Origin: Tolumonas osonensis
GTDB taxonomy: Bacteria > Pseudomonadota > Gammaproteobacteria > Enterobacterales > Aeromonadaceae
DNA length: 64,000 nucleotides
NCBI RefSeq assembly: GCF_014202415.1
Contig: NZ_JACHGR010000005.1
Span: forward strand, 62,001-126,000
Direction: 5' to 3'
The translations under genes and the position numbers were made by a program. Positions 19,914 through 28,922 of the stretch are shown piece by piece. Position 1 is the first letter of the stretch, and each line of letters starts with the position of its first letter. Under the pieces are notes generated by a model, which was given only the letters and a program-made list of their open reading frames with translations, searched no databases and had not been told where the DNA came from.

Positions 19914-20870
19914 ATGTTTCGTCCTAAAAGTACACTGGAACAATGGCGCATATTTCAGGCAGTGGTTGAGCATGGTGGCTATGCTCAGGCAGCCGAAAAG
20001 CTCAACAAAAGTCAGTCATCCCTCAATCATGCCGTTGCAAAACTGCAACAGACGCTTGGGGTGGCATTGCTTGAAGTCCGTGGTCGGAAAGCCTATCTGA
20101 CGGACGCCGGTGACATGTTTTTACGCCGGGCCAAACTGCTGAATCAACAGATGCAGGAACTGGAGTTGCTGGCGCACAACATTCATCAGGGATGGGAAGC
20201 CGAAATCCGTCTGGCCATTGAATTAGTCCATCCCCGCCGTCCACTGAATCGCGCATTACAAAATTATTATCCGCTCTCCCGTGGTACTCATCTACAGATG
20301 TTCGATTCCGTACTGAGCGGAACGCTGGAATATATTCATGAACAAAAGGCCGATATTGTTATCTCCGGCCATGTACCCAAGGGATTTCTGGCCGAACCAC
20401 TGGCTGAGGTCACTCTCTTGCCGGTTTGTCATATACAGCATCCGCTAGCGCTGGAAAAAGGGATGCTGAGCCCGGATGAACTCAGTCAGCAACTGCAGAT
20501 AGTGATCCGCGATACCGCGAAGAATCCGAAAGAATTAACAGGTTGGCTGAAAGCCGAACAACGCTGGACCGTCACCAGCTTTCATGAAGCCATCGAAGTG
20601 TTACTGACCGGAATGGGATTTGCCTGGTTACCCCAGCATCTGGTGGAAGGTTTTATTCAGCGCCAGCAACTACACCGTATTTCTTTACGCGAAGGTAACG
20701 AACGTAAATTTTTCACGCATCTGATTGTTCCGGCACCGGATCGGCTGGGACCAAGCGCAAATTGTCTTCTGGAGTGTCTACGGCTCTCTCACCCGCTGAC
20801 TGCGAGTTACTGGCTGAACAACAAGAAAGCAACCGCCGTTGAGCTGACGCCTCCTACTACAATGAGCTGA
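19914..20870 (+). CDS. LysR family transcriptional regulator
   Basis: DNA-binding regulator of 318 residues. The N-terminal winged helix-turn-helix is typical: TLEQWRIFQAVVEHGGYAQA, then KLNKSQSSLNHAVAKLQ, and GVALLEVRGRKAYLTDAG. A periplasmic-binding-protein-like effector domain follows from about residue 95. The ligand is unknown. It is divergent from sohB, and its 3' end overlaps the 3' end of the SetB-like exporter by 14 bases. LysR proteins often control a divergent gene; here the divergent gene is sohB, which is not an obvious target. Confidence 0.85.
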   Translation: MFRPKSTLEQWRIFQAVVEHGGYAQAAEKLNKSQSSLNHAVAKLQQTLGVALLEVRGRKAYLTDAGDMFLRRAKLLNQQMQELELLAHNIHQGWEAEIRLAIELVHPRRPLNRALQNYYPLSRGTHLQMFDSVLSGTLEYIHEQKADIVISGHVPKGFLAEPLAEVTLLPVCHIQHPLALEKGMLSPDELSQQLQIVIRDTAKNPKELTGWLKAEQRWTVTSFHEAIEVLLTGMGFAWLPQHLVEGFIQRQQLHRISLREGNERKFFTHLIVPAPDRLGPSANCLLECLRLSHPLTASYWLNNKKATAVELTPPTTMS

Positions 20871-22026
20871 TCCGCCATAATGCGAGCAATGCGCAAAGAG
20901 ATAATCCAAGCGCACAGATAAATACCCCGTCAAACTGAAACCATTCCACAATAGTACCCGCCAGCATACCGGCGACAATGCCGCCGCAGCGGATACTATT
21001 GCTGAATAGCGTCGACGCCTGGCCAGCATAGCCCGGCAATAGATCCTGGAAACAGGTCATACCTATCCCGGCCAGAATGCCAATGAACAGGGCATTTAAT
21101 ATCTGCGCCAGAAACAGCACCGATGGTTGCTGCGACAAAAGCAGGACCACATAGAACGCCACCGCAGACATGCCGGATATCAGCATGAGTTTGCGATTGC
21201 CAATACGCAGGCTATAACGGCCTGCGAGCAGCATCACCGGTATTTCCAGTCCGGCAGCTAACCCCATCAGCCATCCGGCCAGCCCTTGCGACCAGTGCAG
21301 TGCCTTGCTGATATAAAGCGGCATCGTGATTAGATACATGCTATTGCAGGTCCATAGGAGAAAAGAACTCAGAAACAGCAATAACAGGCGCCGGTTCTGC
21401 CAGATATTACCCGATGAGGTCAGCTTGGCAGCAGCTTGTCTTGGGATCACCGGCAGATACCGCGCCATGATCACGACGCACAATAAATACAAAACAGCGA
21501 CGCCGGCAAACAGACGGGTAAAGTCAAAATGCGCGACAATGAAAAAAGCCAGCGGCGGACCGATCACCCAGGCCAGCGAGAACTGCGCACGCATAACGGT
21601 ACCGAACGTCACCGCCTGCTTATTCTCGGCATCCGTATATTCCCGGGCCAATGCGTAGAGTTGTGGTGTAATGGAACCACAGACACTCATCAGCACAATG
21701 CCCAGACTGATCAGCACGCCAAAATGACGATCAAAGGCATATAACAGACTCCCCAGAATACCGGCTATACCACAAATAATGATCAAGGGTTTCCGGTTAG
21801 TGAGATTGTCTGAATACCTAGCCAGTATCTGTCCGATAATGATCCCCATCACCGCATTTGCAGTAAAAAATGCTCCTATCAGTAATGGTCTGACCTTTAA
21901 TTCATCGCTGAGAAACAAGCTCAACACCGGAACAAGAAACGCTATAGCCAGACCGGTCAGAAATGTCACGCCCATAAAGCTCATTTCAACCGGGTTTCGC
22001 ATGAAAGCGGGTAATAAACGTTTCAT
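20857..22026 (-). CDS. MFS transporter, sugar efflux SetA/SetB-like
   Basis: Inner-membrane protein of 389 residues with 12 predicted helices. The N-terminal FLTGLAIAFLVPVLSLFLSDELKV and RPLLIGAFFTANAVMGIIIGQILARYSD resemble the Set family of sugar efflux transporters, as does the GMTCFQDLLPGYAGQASTLFSN segment in the C-terminal half. The substrate is inferred from family only. It is divergent from the PatB/MalY gene with an 86-base gap and converges on the LysR gene. Confidence 0.8.
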   Translation of the reverse strand: MKRLLPAFMRNPVEMSFMGVTFLTGLAIAFLVPVLSLFLSDELKVRPLLIGAFFTANAVMGIIIGQILARYSDNLTNRKPLIIICGIAGILGSLLYAFDRHFGVLISLGIVLMSVCGSITPQLYALAREYTDAENKQAVTFGTVMRAQFSLAWVIGPPLAFFIVAHFDFTRLFAGVAVLYLLCVVIMARYLPVIPRQAAAKLTSSGNIWQNRRLLLLFLSSFLLWTCNSMYLITMPLYISKALHWSQGLAGWLMGLAAGLEIPVMLLAGRYSLRIGNRKLMLISGMSAVAFYVVLLLSQQPSVLFLAQILNALFIGILAGIGMTCFQDLLPGYAGQASTLFSNSIRCGGIVAGMLAGTIVEWFQFDGVFICALGLSLCALLALWRISSL

Positions 22027-22112
22027 TTGCTTTTGTTTCTCCTTGCACCACTCCGAAATTCACCCTAGAGTGACCATTCTTTGATATTGCTCATTAATGA
22101 CAGGGATGCAGC

Positions 22113-23267
22113 ATGTTTGATTTCGATAAGCAGATTGATCGCCGCGGTACAAACAGCCTGAAATGGAACAAATATAAAGATCAGGATGTTATTCCGTTAT
22201 GGGTAGCTGATACCGACTTCATGGCACCACAGGGTGTCATCGATGCATTGCATCAGCGCGTTGCTCATGGCGTCTTCGGTTATAGCCGTCCATCCCCGCG
22301 CCTGATCGAGCTGATTATTGAAAGAATGCAGCAGCGGTATGGGTGGAAAATTGAACCCGAGTGGCTGTTATTCATGCCTGGTGTGGTACCGGGCCTAAAT
22401 TTTGGCATCAAAGCATGGTGTCGTCCGGATCAGCATGTTATCACACCTAAACCGGTGTATTACCCATTTCTTCATGCGCCTGAATATAACGAACGCCCCG
22501 TCAGCCACTTACCAATGCAGTTGGTAGACAACCGCTGGTTGCCGGATTATGAGCAACTGGAACAGTTGGCAAAAACAGCGGATGTCCTGCTGTTATGTAA
22601 TCCGCATAATCCGGGTGGTACCGTATTTACCCGTGATGAACTGCAACGTATTGCTGACATAGCGATTCGCCACGATTTGATCGTGATTTCAGATGAAATC
22701 CATTGCGACCTGCTACTGGAACCAGGAGCACAACATATTCCGTTTGCGTCACTTTCACCTGAAGCCGCAGCCCGCAGTGCAGTTCTGATGGCACCAAGCA
22801 AGACATTTAATATTGCCGGCTTATGCAGCTCCTTTGCAATCATTCCGGATAGCCGCCTGCGCTTTAAACTGCAGCAGGCGATGCGCGGATTAATGGCAGA
22901 CAACAATCTGATTGGACTGGTTGCCGCCGAAGCTGCCTATGAGTATGGTGACGAATGGTTACAGGCCCAGCTGGTATACCTGCGGGCTAACCGGGATTTA
23001 GTGGAACAAACACTGGGCTCTATTCCGGGTATCAAAATTGCCAAACTGGAAGCGACCTATCTGGCATGGATTGATGTTTCCGGCTTAGGAATGGAAGACC
23101 CTATCGCCGCATTTGAAGCCGGTGGCGTTGGTTTATCACCTGGCGCACAGTTTGGGGACAAAAATTTTGTCCGCCTCAATTTCGGCTGCAGCAGAGCTTT
23201 ACTGCAGCAGGCCCTGGAGCGGATGGTAAAAGTGATTCAAATGACACGGCTGGCGGTTCAGAAATAA
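22113..23267 (+). CDS. PatB/MalY family PLP-dependent C-S lyase
   Basis: PLP enzyme of aminotransferase fold I, 384 residues, of the MalY/PatB cystathionine beta-lyase group. Motifs: PLWVADTDFMAPQGVIDAL at the N-terminus, CNPHNPGGTVF, SDEIHCDLLLEPG, and the PLP-binding Lys in APSKTFNIAGL. The final LNFGCSRALL binds substrate carboxylate. The family cleaves C-S bonds of cystathionine or cysteine conjugates, and MalY of E. coli also represses the mal regulon. No maltose genes are next to it. It is expressed on its own, 51 bases ahead of the TAXI protein. Confidence 0.85.
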   Translation: MFDFDKQIDRRGTNSLKWNKYKDQDVIPLWVADTDFMAPQGVIDALHQRVAHGVFGYSRPSPRLIELIIERMQQRYGWKIEPEWLLFMPGVVPGLNFGIKAWCRPDQHVITPKPVYYPFLHAPEYNERPVSHLPMQLVDNRWLPDYEQLEQLAKTADVLLLCNPHNPGGTVFTRDELQRIADIAIRHDLIVISDEIHCDLLLEPGAQHIPFASLSPEAAARSAVLMAPSKTFNIAGLCSSFAIIPDSRLRFKLQQAMRGLMADNNLIGLVAAEAAYEYGDEWLQAQLVYLRANRDLVEQTLGSIPGIKIAKLEATYLAWIDVSGLGMEDPIAAFEAGGVGLSPGAQFGDKNFVRLNFGCSRALLQQALERMVKVIQMTRLAVQK

Positions 23268-23317
23268 AACAGGGATAATCCCGCTTTTGCATATGAACAA
23301 TAACCATAGGAAAAACT

Positions 23318-24313
23318 ATGTCTTGCATGCGTTTATGTGGCGTATCTCTGACAAATGCACTGACATGGATGTGTCTCACATTGGGAATCAGCAGTAGTGC
23401 CTCAGCAGCAACGCCTGTCAGTCTGACCATAGCGACCGGAAATGTTTCCGGCGTTTACTATCCGGCCGGCGGCGCCATTTGCCGGCAGATAAATAAAAGT
23501 CAGAGACAGCATATGCTGCGTTGCTCTGTCACTACCAGCGAAGGTTCCGTGGCAAATATTCAGAAGCTCCGTAACAAAGAAGTGCCTTTGGCGCTGGTTC
23601 AGTCAAATATTCAGCAGTACGCATTTACCGGTACAGCTGGATTTGCGCAGAACGGAGCAATGCCTCAGTTAAGAGCGCTATTCAGCCTCTACCCAGAAGC
23701 ATTTACTTTGATTGCCCGTCAGGACAGCAATATCGCTCGGTTTTCCGATTTGAAGGGGAAACGGGTAGATATCGGCAATACCGGATCAGGTGAGCATGCA
23801 ACCATGCAACTGTTACTGCCGTTATTCAACTGGAAACTAACCGATTTTTCTGTGCTTTCAGGCCTGAATGCGGATGAACGGGCGCAGGCACTCTGTGATA
23901 ACCAGATCGATGCTTTTGTTTATATCGTTGGCCACCCTAACGGCGCTATCAGAGAAGCAACGAACAGCTGTGATACCCGGTTGATCTCCTTCTCTCCGGA
24001 GGAAATCAAGACCATTCTTTCTTCTTATCCGGAATATCATGCCATGACCATCCCCGGTGGACTGTACCAGGGAAACGATAATGATATTAATACGTTTGGC
24101 GTTACATCTACGTTGCTGACTACTGAAGATCTGGATGAAGAAACTGCTTACCAGATCGTAAAAGCCACGATGGAAAATCTGACACAACTGGAACGCAGTC
24201 ATCCGGCATTAAGAGGGCTTAAACCGGAAACAATGGCCACCGAAGGCCTGACCGTACCACTGCATCCCGGCGCACTGCGCTATTACCGGGAACATAACAT
24301 TCCGGTGAAATAA
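23318..24313 (+). CDS. TAXI family TRAP-transporter solute-binding protein (orphan)
   Basis: Periplasmic binding protein of 331 residues with a signal peptide ending near SSSASAA. The mature start, TIATGNVSGVYYPAGGAICRQIN, is the hallmark of TAXI proteins, as are SVANIQKLRNKEVPLALVQSN and DIGNTGSGEHATM. TAXI proteins deliver substrates such as glutamate or 2-oxoglutarate to TRAP membrane subunits. No DctM/DctQ partner is next to it, so either it uses a distant permease or has a sensing role. It lies downstream of the PatB gene and may be cotranscribed with it. It ends at a shared terminator opposite tyrA. Confidence 0.82.
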   Translation: MSCMRLCGVSLTNALTWMCLTLGISSSASAATPVSLTIATGNVSGVYYPAGGAICRQINKSQRQHMLRCSVTTSEGSVANIQKLRNKEVPLALVQSNIQQYAFTGTAGFAQNGAMPQLRALFSLYPEAFTLIARQDSNIARFSDLKGKRVDIGNTGSGEHATMQLLLPLFNWKLTDFSVLSGLNADERAQALCDNQIDAFVYIVGHPNGAIREATNSCDTRLISFSPEEIKTILSSYPEYHAMTIPGGLYQGNDNDINTFGVTSTLLTTEDLDEETAYQIVKATMENLTQLERSHPALRGLKPETMATEGLTVPLHPGALRYYREHNIPVK

Positions 24314-24330
24314 TTCCTTTGAGTCAAGAT

Positions 24331-24368
24331 AAAAAAGAGAGGCCAGCAAATGCTGACCTCTTTTTTTA
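24331..24368. terminator. Bidirectional terminator between the TAXI gene and tyrA
   Basis: Imperfect stem AGAGGCCAGCA / TGCTGACCTCT with a C-A mismatch and AA loop (24338-24361), flanked by AAAAAA on the left and TTTTTTT on the right. It suits both convergent transcripts. Confidence 0.8.
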
Positions 24369-24392
24369 TCTTTTTTCAGACTGATTGCTGAA

Positions 24393-25520
24393 TCAGTCGT
24401 GATGACGACGATCACTGGCCTGCGCCAGCAGTTGCTTACTCTCTCTGAGGAATTGCTGTGCATAATCGCCGAAGTACGCTGCAACTTCCTTGAAATGGGA
24501 AATAAAGACCTGCTTATCACCTTTTTCCAGTCGCTGAATAGCTTCGCCCATACGCTGATGATAACGACGGATAAGCTGCAGATTCTGTTCGGATGACAAA
24601 ATAATATCGGCATACAAAGCCGGATCCTGCGCGAAGAGTCGCCCTACCATGGCTAGTTCCAACCGATAAATCGGAGAACTCAGCGCCAGCAGACACTTGA
24701 TATCCGCTTTTTCTTCAAATAAATGATAGCCATACGCATAGGTGGTGAAATGACGCAGAGCCTGAATAAAGCTCATCGCATCATCATGTTCTTTAGCTGT
24801 CACACTTTGCAGACGAGCACCCCAGATCTGCATCTGTTCCAGTAACCACTGATACTGTTCTGCACCGCGGCCATCACAGCAGACAATCACCTGCTTCGCC
24901 AGGCTGGCCACATCCGGACCAAACATCGGGTGCAGGCCCAGAACCGGCCCTTTATGCGCAGCCAGCATATGCTGCAATGGCTTCTGCTTGATACTGGTGA
25001 TGTCAACCAGCAGACAATCCGCCGGTAAATGAGTCAGACGGTCGATGATCTGACAGGAAATATCAATCGGTACCGCCACCAGAACCACACTAGCCCCTGC
25101 CAACAGGGTATCTGCTTGTTCCCAGTCGTCTTTTTCCAGGATATCAACCTGATAGCCGGAAAGGCGGAACATCTGGACAAACAGGCGCCCCAGTTGTCCC
25201 TGGCCACCGACCACAACAATACGCCGCAGCTCAGGCTTGACACACTTGAAACCAGAGTCATTTTCACTACTGTAGGATTCACGCATAACGCGGCGCAGTA
25301 CATCTTCAATCAGATCAGCCGGAATTCCTGCGGCTTCCGCTTCCGCTCTGCGACTGGCCAGCATCGCAGCTTCACGCTCCGGAGCATAAACAGGTATACC
25401 ATACCGGCTTTTAACTTCCCCTACTCCGGCAACCAATTTCAGACGCTGTGCCAGAAGATCAACCAGTTGCTTGTCGACGTGATCAATCTGATCACGCAAC
25501 GCATTCAGCTCTTCATTCAT
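24393..25520 (-). CDS. tyrA: Bifunctional chorismate mutase / prephenate dehydrogenase TyrA
   Basis: Makes 4-hydroxyphenylpyruvate for tyrosine from chorismate via prephenate. The 375-residue product has an AroQ-type mutase domain at the N-terminus ([22 protein letters not shown]) and a dehydrogenase domain starting at about 100 with the dinucleotide fold [27 protein letters not shown] and the catalytic His region follow. The length equals that of E. coli TyrA (373). It lies downstream of aroF in the same direction, but a strong terminator stands between them. The ribosome site is GGAA. Confidence 0.94.
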   Translation of the reverse strand: MNEELNALRDQIDHVDKQLVDLLAQRLKLVAGVGEVKSRYGIPVYAPEREAAMLASRRAEAEAAGIPADLIEDVLRRVMRESYSSENDSGFKCVKPELRRIVVVGGQGQLGRLFVQMFRLSGYQVDILEKDDWEQADTLLAGASVVLVAVPIDISCQIIDRLTHLPADCLLVDITSIKQKPLQHMLAAHKGPVLGLHPMFGPDVASLAKQVIVCCDGRGAEQYQWLLEQMQIWGARLQSVTAKEHDDAMSFIQALRHFTTYAYGYHLFEEKADIKCLLALSSPIYRLELAMVGRLFAQDPALYADIILSSEQNLQLIRRYHQRMGEAIQRLEKGDKQVFISHFKEVAAYFGDYAQQFLRESKQLLAQASDRRHHD

Positions 25521-25534
25521 CCGTATGCTTCCAT

Positions 25535-25563
25535 TAAAAAAACTCCGGCCTTAAGGCCGGAGT
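25535..25563 (-). terminator. Intrinsic terminator between aroF and tyrA
   Basis: Perfect 9-base-pair stem ACTCCGGCC / GGCCGGAGT with a TTAA loop (25542-25563), followed on the minus strand by seven T residues (25535-25541). It lies after the aroF stop and only 15 bases before the tyrA ATG, so it should reduce readthrough into tyrA. Whether it is constitutive or an attenuator is not visible. Confidence 0.85.
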
Positions 25564-25585
25564 ACATTATGCATTGTGTTCAGGC

Positions 25586-26653
25586 TCAGAGTCGATCTCT
25601 CAAAGGCTCTTTCAGCTCTTCGTAGCAGCCTGCCAGCAGTTTTTCTGTCGCATGCCAGTCAATACAGGCATCGGTAATCGATACACCGTACGCCATATCG
25701 CATTTTGGCTGTTCACTGGACTGACTGCCTTCCCCGATGTTGGACTCCAGCATAATACCAATGATGGATTTATTGCCATCCTGAATCTGACGGATCACGT
25801 TTTCAGCGACCAGCGGTTGCAAGCGGTGGTTTTTGTTGGAGTTACCATGGCTGCAGTCTACAACCAGACACGCAGGTAGTTTCGCCTTCGCCAGTTCCTG
25901 TTCAGCCAGAGCAACATTTACAGAATCATAGTTCGGCTGTTTACCGCCACGCAGGATGACATGGCCATCCGGATTACCCTGGGTCTGCAGCAGCGCCACC
26001 TGGCCTTGCTGGTTGATACCCATGAAAGTATGCGAAGAAGAGGCGGCTTTCAGTGCATTGATGGCTGTATCCAGATTACCATCGGTGCCGTTTTTGAAAC
26101 CAACCGGCATAGACAGACCGGATGCCATTTCGCGGTGTGTCTGAGATTCAGTGGTACGCGCACCGATAGCAGACCAGCTGAACAGATCGGCCAGATATTG
26201 CGGGCTGATCGGATCCAGCGCTTCAGTCGCCAGCGGCAGACGCAGTTCACCTAACCAGGAAAGCAATTCACGCGCTTTTTGCAGACCCAGTTCGATATCA
26301 AATGTGCCATCCAGATTAGGGTCATTGATAAAGCCTTTCCAGCCGACGGTGGTACGTGGTTTTTCAAAATACACACGCATTACGATATACAGAGTGTCAG
26401 CATATTTGTCATGCAGCGCTTTCAGACGAGTGGCGTAGTCTTTCGCTGCTTCCATATCATGGATAGAACAAGGGCCGCAGATCACCAGCAGACGATGATC
26501 TTTATGATGAACGATATCAGAAATCTGACGACGTGCGTCGGCGATGAAAGTCAGCGTTTCGTCTGACACAGGCACTTTCGCTTTCAGCTCTTCCGGCGTC
26601 AGTAGTACTTTTTCTGATTGGATGTGAATATTATTCAGTAAATCTTTCTGCAT
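25586..26653 (-). CDS. aroF: 3-deoxy-7-phosphoheptulonate synthase AroF (Tyr-sensitive type)
   Basis: Second class I DAHP synthase of the window, 355 residues. It begins MQKDLLNNIHIQSEKVLLTPEELK, very like E. coli AroF (MQKDALNNVHIT...). It contains VICGPCSIHD, YFEKPRTTVGWKGFINDPN, GARTTESQTHREMASG, HVILRGGKQPNY and VDCSHGNSNK. The Tyr-sensitive label follows from that resemblance and from linkage to tyrA. A perfect TyrR box lies 13 bases upstream of the ATG, consistent with repression by TyrR and tyrosine. Confidence 0.94.
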   Translation of the reverse strand: MQKDLLNNIHIQSEKVLLTPEELKAKVPVSDETLTFIADARRQISDIVHHKDHRLLVICGPCSIHDMEAAKDYATRLKALHDKYADTLYIVMRVYFEKPRTTVGWKGFINDPNLDGTFDIELGLQKARELLSWLGELRLPLATEALDPISPQYLADLFSWSAIGARTTESQTHREMASGLSMPVGFKNGTDGNLDTAINALKAASSSHTFMGINQQGQVALLQTQGNPDGHVILRGGKQPNYDSVNVALAEQELAKAKLPACLVVDCSHGNSNKNHRLQPLVAENVIRQIQDGNKSIIGIMLESNIGEGSQSSEQPKCDMAYGVSITDACIDWHATEKLLAGCYEELKEPLRDRL

Positions 26654-26666
26654 GATGGCACCACTC

Positions 26667-26684
26667 TGTAAACCTTTCTTTACA
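26667..26684 (-). promoter_or_regulatory. TyrR box upstream of aroF
   Basis: The 18-base sequence TGTAAA-N6-TTTACA (N6 is CCTTTC on the plus strand) is an exact match to the strong TyrR box consensus. It lies 13 bases upstream of the aroF ATG, inside the probable leader. Confidence 0.85.
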
Positions 26685-26789
26685 CCAACACTGCATCCTG
26701 AATTTTAATCTCGTATTGACATAATTCTGAATTAGCATTAGCTCCGATGACAAAATACCAGTCTCAGCTATTTTTGCAAGTCCTAAACA

Positions 26790-26824
26790 TCAGATAAAAA
26801 AGAGCAACCCAAAGGTTGCTCTTC
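26790..26824 (-). terminator. Intrinsic terminator of the BMP-type ABC operon
   Basis: Stem AAGAGCAACC / GGTTGCTCTT with a four-base loop at 26799-26822, followed on the minus strand by a run of T (26793-26798). It lies 29 bases beyond the last permease gene. Confidence 0.85.
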
Positions 26825-26850
26825 ACAGGAACGAAATGAGACAGAAAGGG

Positions 26851-27816
26851 TTATTCCCTTTCCTTCACGTATGCCGTCCCCAGCGCTTTCGGGGCAATGG
26901 CTTTACCAATAAATCCGGCCAGCAGGAATACCGTCAGCACATATGGTAAGGCTTCAATGAACTGAACCGGAATGGTATGTCCGGCAATTTCAACACCTTG
27001 CAGGCGGATCGCCAGCGCATCCAGAAAACCGAACAGCAGGCAGGCACTCATGGCTGGCCACGGGCGCCATTTACCAAACACCAGGGCCGCCAGTGCCATA
27101 TAGCCTTTACCAGCACTCATATTAGGAATGAATTGCGCGGTCTGAGCCATAGAGAGATAGACGCCACCCAATCCGGCCAGCAATCCACAGATCAAGATGG
27201 CGCTGTAACGCATACGGATGACAGAGATCCCGGCGGTATCAACCGCCGCCGGCGCTTCCCCAACGGCTCGCAGACGTAATCCAAACCGGGTGCGGTATAA
27301 AACCCACCATGCGGCGGGTACCGCAAGAAAGGCCATATATTCCAGGACAGTGTGGCCACTCAGCAACTCGGAATAGAGCTGACCGATCACCGGAACATCA
27401 AACAATTCCTTTTCAAACGGGAAATGCAGCGGCGCAAACCGGGCATCGCCATCCAGCGCCGGCGTTTGTCCACCCTGATCAAACCAGTAACGCCCCAGCG
27501 TCACCGTGAGACCAGCCGCCAGAATGTTCACCGCCATACCACTGACAACCTGATCGCCACGGTGAGTAATCGTTGCAAAACCATGCAGTAAAGACATGGC
27601 GATGGATACCACCACACCAGCCAGCAAGCCCTGAACTGCGGATCCCGTCATGGATGCCGTTGCGGCGCCGGCAAAAGCCGAAGCCAGCAAGTTACCTTCC
27701 AGACCGATATTAACCACACCAGAACGTTCACAGAACAAACCGGCCAGTACAGCAAAGATCAGCGGTGTCGCGACACGGATGGTGGAGTCCAGCATCAAGA
27801 TTAATGTTTCGTACAT
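26851..27816 (-). CDS. ABC transporter permease, nucleoside type (NupQ-like)
   Basis: Inner-membrane permease of 321 residues, BPD_transp_2 family, the partner of BMP-type binding proteins. It is helical with conserved FCERSGVVNIGLEGNLLASAF, GLRLRAVGEAP and MGYMALAALVFGKW-like segments (the last reads KGYMALAALVFGKW). It is last in the four-gene operon and its start overlaps the end of the preceding permease by one base. Bacterial homologues with the same gene order take up nucleosides; a substrate cannot be proven here. Confidence 0.87.
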   Translation of the reverse strand: MYETLILMLDSTIRVATPLIFAVLAGLFCERSGVVNIGLEGNLLASAFAGAATASMTGSAVQGLLAGVVVSIAMSLLHGFATITHRGDQVVSGMAVNILAAGLTVTLGRYWFDQGGQTPALDGDARFAPLHFPFEKELFDVPVIGQLYSELLSGHTVLEYMAFLAVPAAWWVLYRTRFGLRLRAVGEAPAAVDTAGISVIRMRYSAILICGLLAGLGGVYLSMAQTAQFIPNMSAGKGYMALAALVFGKWRPWPAMSACLLFGFLDALAIRLQGVEIAGHTIPVQFIEALPYVLTVFLLAGFIGKAIAPKALGTAYVKERE

Positions 27817-28922
27817 TATTCAGCCTCCTGCTTACCGGCCAGCCGGAGATAAAGTGTTTCAAGCTTGGGTTTGAACATATGTTCCAGCGCACCGGAAAAC
27901 AGAATCACCAGCCCCTGCAGTACCACCACGATGTTACGATCCACGCCATATTCAAAGCTGAGTTCTGCCCCACCCTGATACAGGAAACCAAACAACAAGC
28001 TTGCCAGGATGACGCCAACCGGATGATTACGGCCCATCAGCGCGACGGCAATCCCGGTAAAACCAAACCCTTCCACATAGTTCAGTTTGATCTGATGCAG
28101 TTCCCCCTGGATGACATTCAAAGCGAAGAAACCGGCCAGCATACCGGACATAACCATCGCGATGATTGTGACCCGGGAATAAGAAATACCTGCATAGCCG
28201 GCGGCATGCACGTTAGAACCGACTGAACGGATCTGATATCCCCAGCGGGTGTACCACAGAAATCCCCAGACAAAGACCGCACATAGCAAGGCCCAGATCA
28301 GACTGGCATTGACCGGACTCGCCGGTACTTCAATACCCATACCGGCCAGTATGGCATGCAGTTTGGGTAACCAGCTTGCCTCGGCAAAGACCGCACTCTC
28401 GGGCGCCATGGTAGTGGCCGGTTTCAGCACATCCACCAGCAGATACGCCATCAGCGATGAGGCAATAAAATTGAACATAATAGTTGTGATGACGATATGA
28501 CTGCCACGCTTTGCCTGCAGATACGCCGGGATAAATGCCCAGGCGGCACCAAACAGACCGCCAGCCAGTAATGCCAGTGGCAACAATAGCCAGAAAGGCA
28601 ATGTATTCCCCAGCCACAGACAAACCAGACCCACGCCCAGTCCGCCGACATAAGCTTGTCCTTCACCACCGATATTGAAGAGACCCGCGTGATAGGCTAC
28701 GGCAACCGCCAGCCCGGTAAAAATAAAACCGGTGGCATAGTAAAGCGTAAAGCCAATCCCTTCGGCATAGCCAAACGCGCCTTCCCACATTACCTTCACT
28801 GCATCCAGTGGATTAATGTCAATGTAGTAAAACAGCAGCACAGACACGGCAAACGCCATTAAAAGATTAACCAGCGGAATTAATCCGACGTTGATCCAAA
28901 GCGGGATCCGTTGCTGACTCAT
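27816..28922 (-). CDS. ABC transporter permease, nucleoside type (NupP-like)
   Basis: Second permease of the BMP-type importer, 368 residues, BPD_transp_2 family. It contains HAGLFNIGGEGQAYVGGLGVG, IPAYLQAKRGSHIVITTIMFNFIA, and the loop VIQGELHQIKLNYVEGFGFTGIAVALMGRNHP, all typical of the YufP/NupP type. It overlaps the ATPase gene by four bases upstream (ATGA) and the second permease by one base downstream. It forms the heterodimeric channel with its neighbour. Confidence 0.87.
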   Translation of the reverse strand: MSQQRIPLWINVGLIPLVNLLMAFAVSVLLFYYIDINPLDAVKVMWEGAFGYAEGIGFTLYYATGFIFTGLAVAVAYHAGLFNIGGEGQAYVGGLGVGLVCLWLGNTLPFWLLLPLALLAGGLFGAAWAFIPAYLQAKRGSHIVITTIMFNFIASSLMAYLLVDVLKPATTMAPESAVFAEASWLPKLHAILAGMGIEVPASPVNASLIWALLCAVFVWGFLWYTRWGYQIRSVGSNVHAAGYAGISYSRVTIIAMVMSGMLAGFFALNVIQGELHQIKLNYVEGFGFTGIAVALMGRNHPVGVILASLLFGFLYQGGAELSFEYGVDRNIVVVLQGLVILFSGALEHMFKPKLETLYLRLAGKQEAE

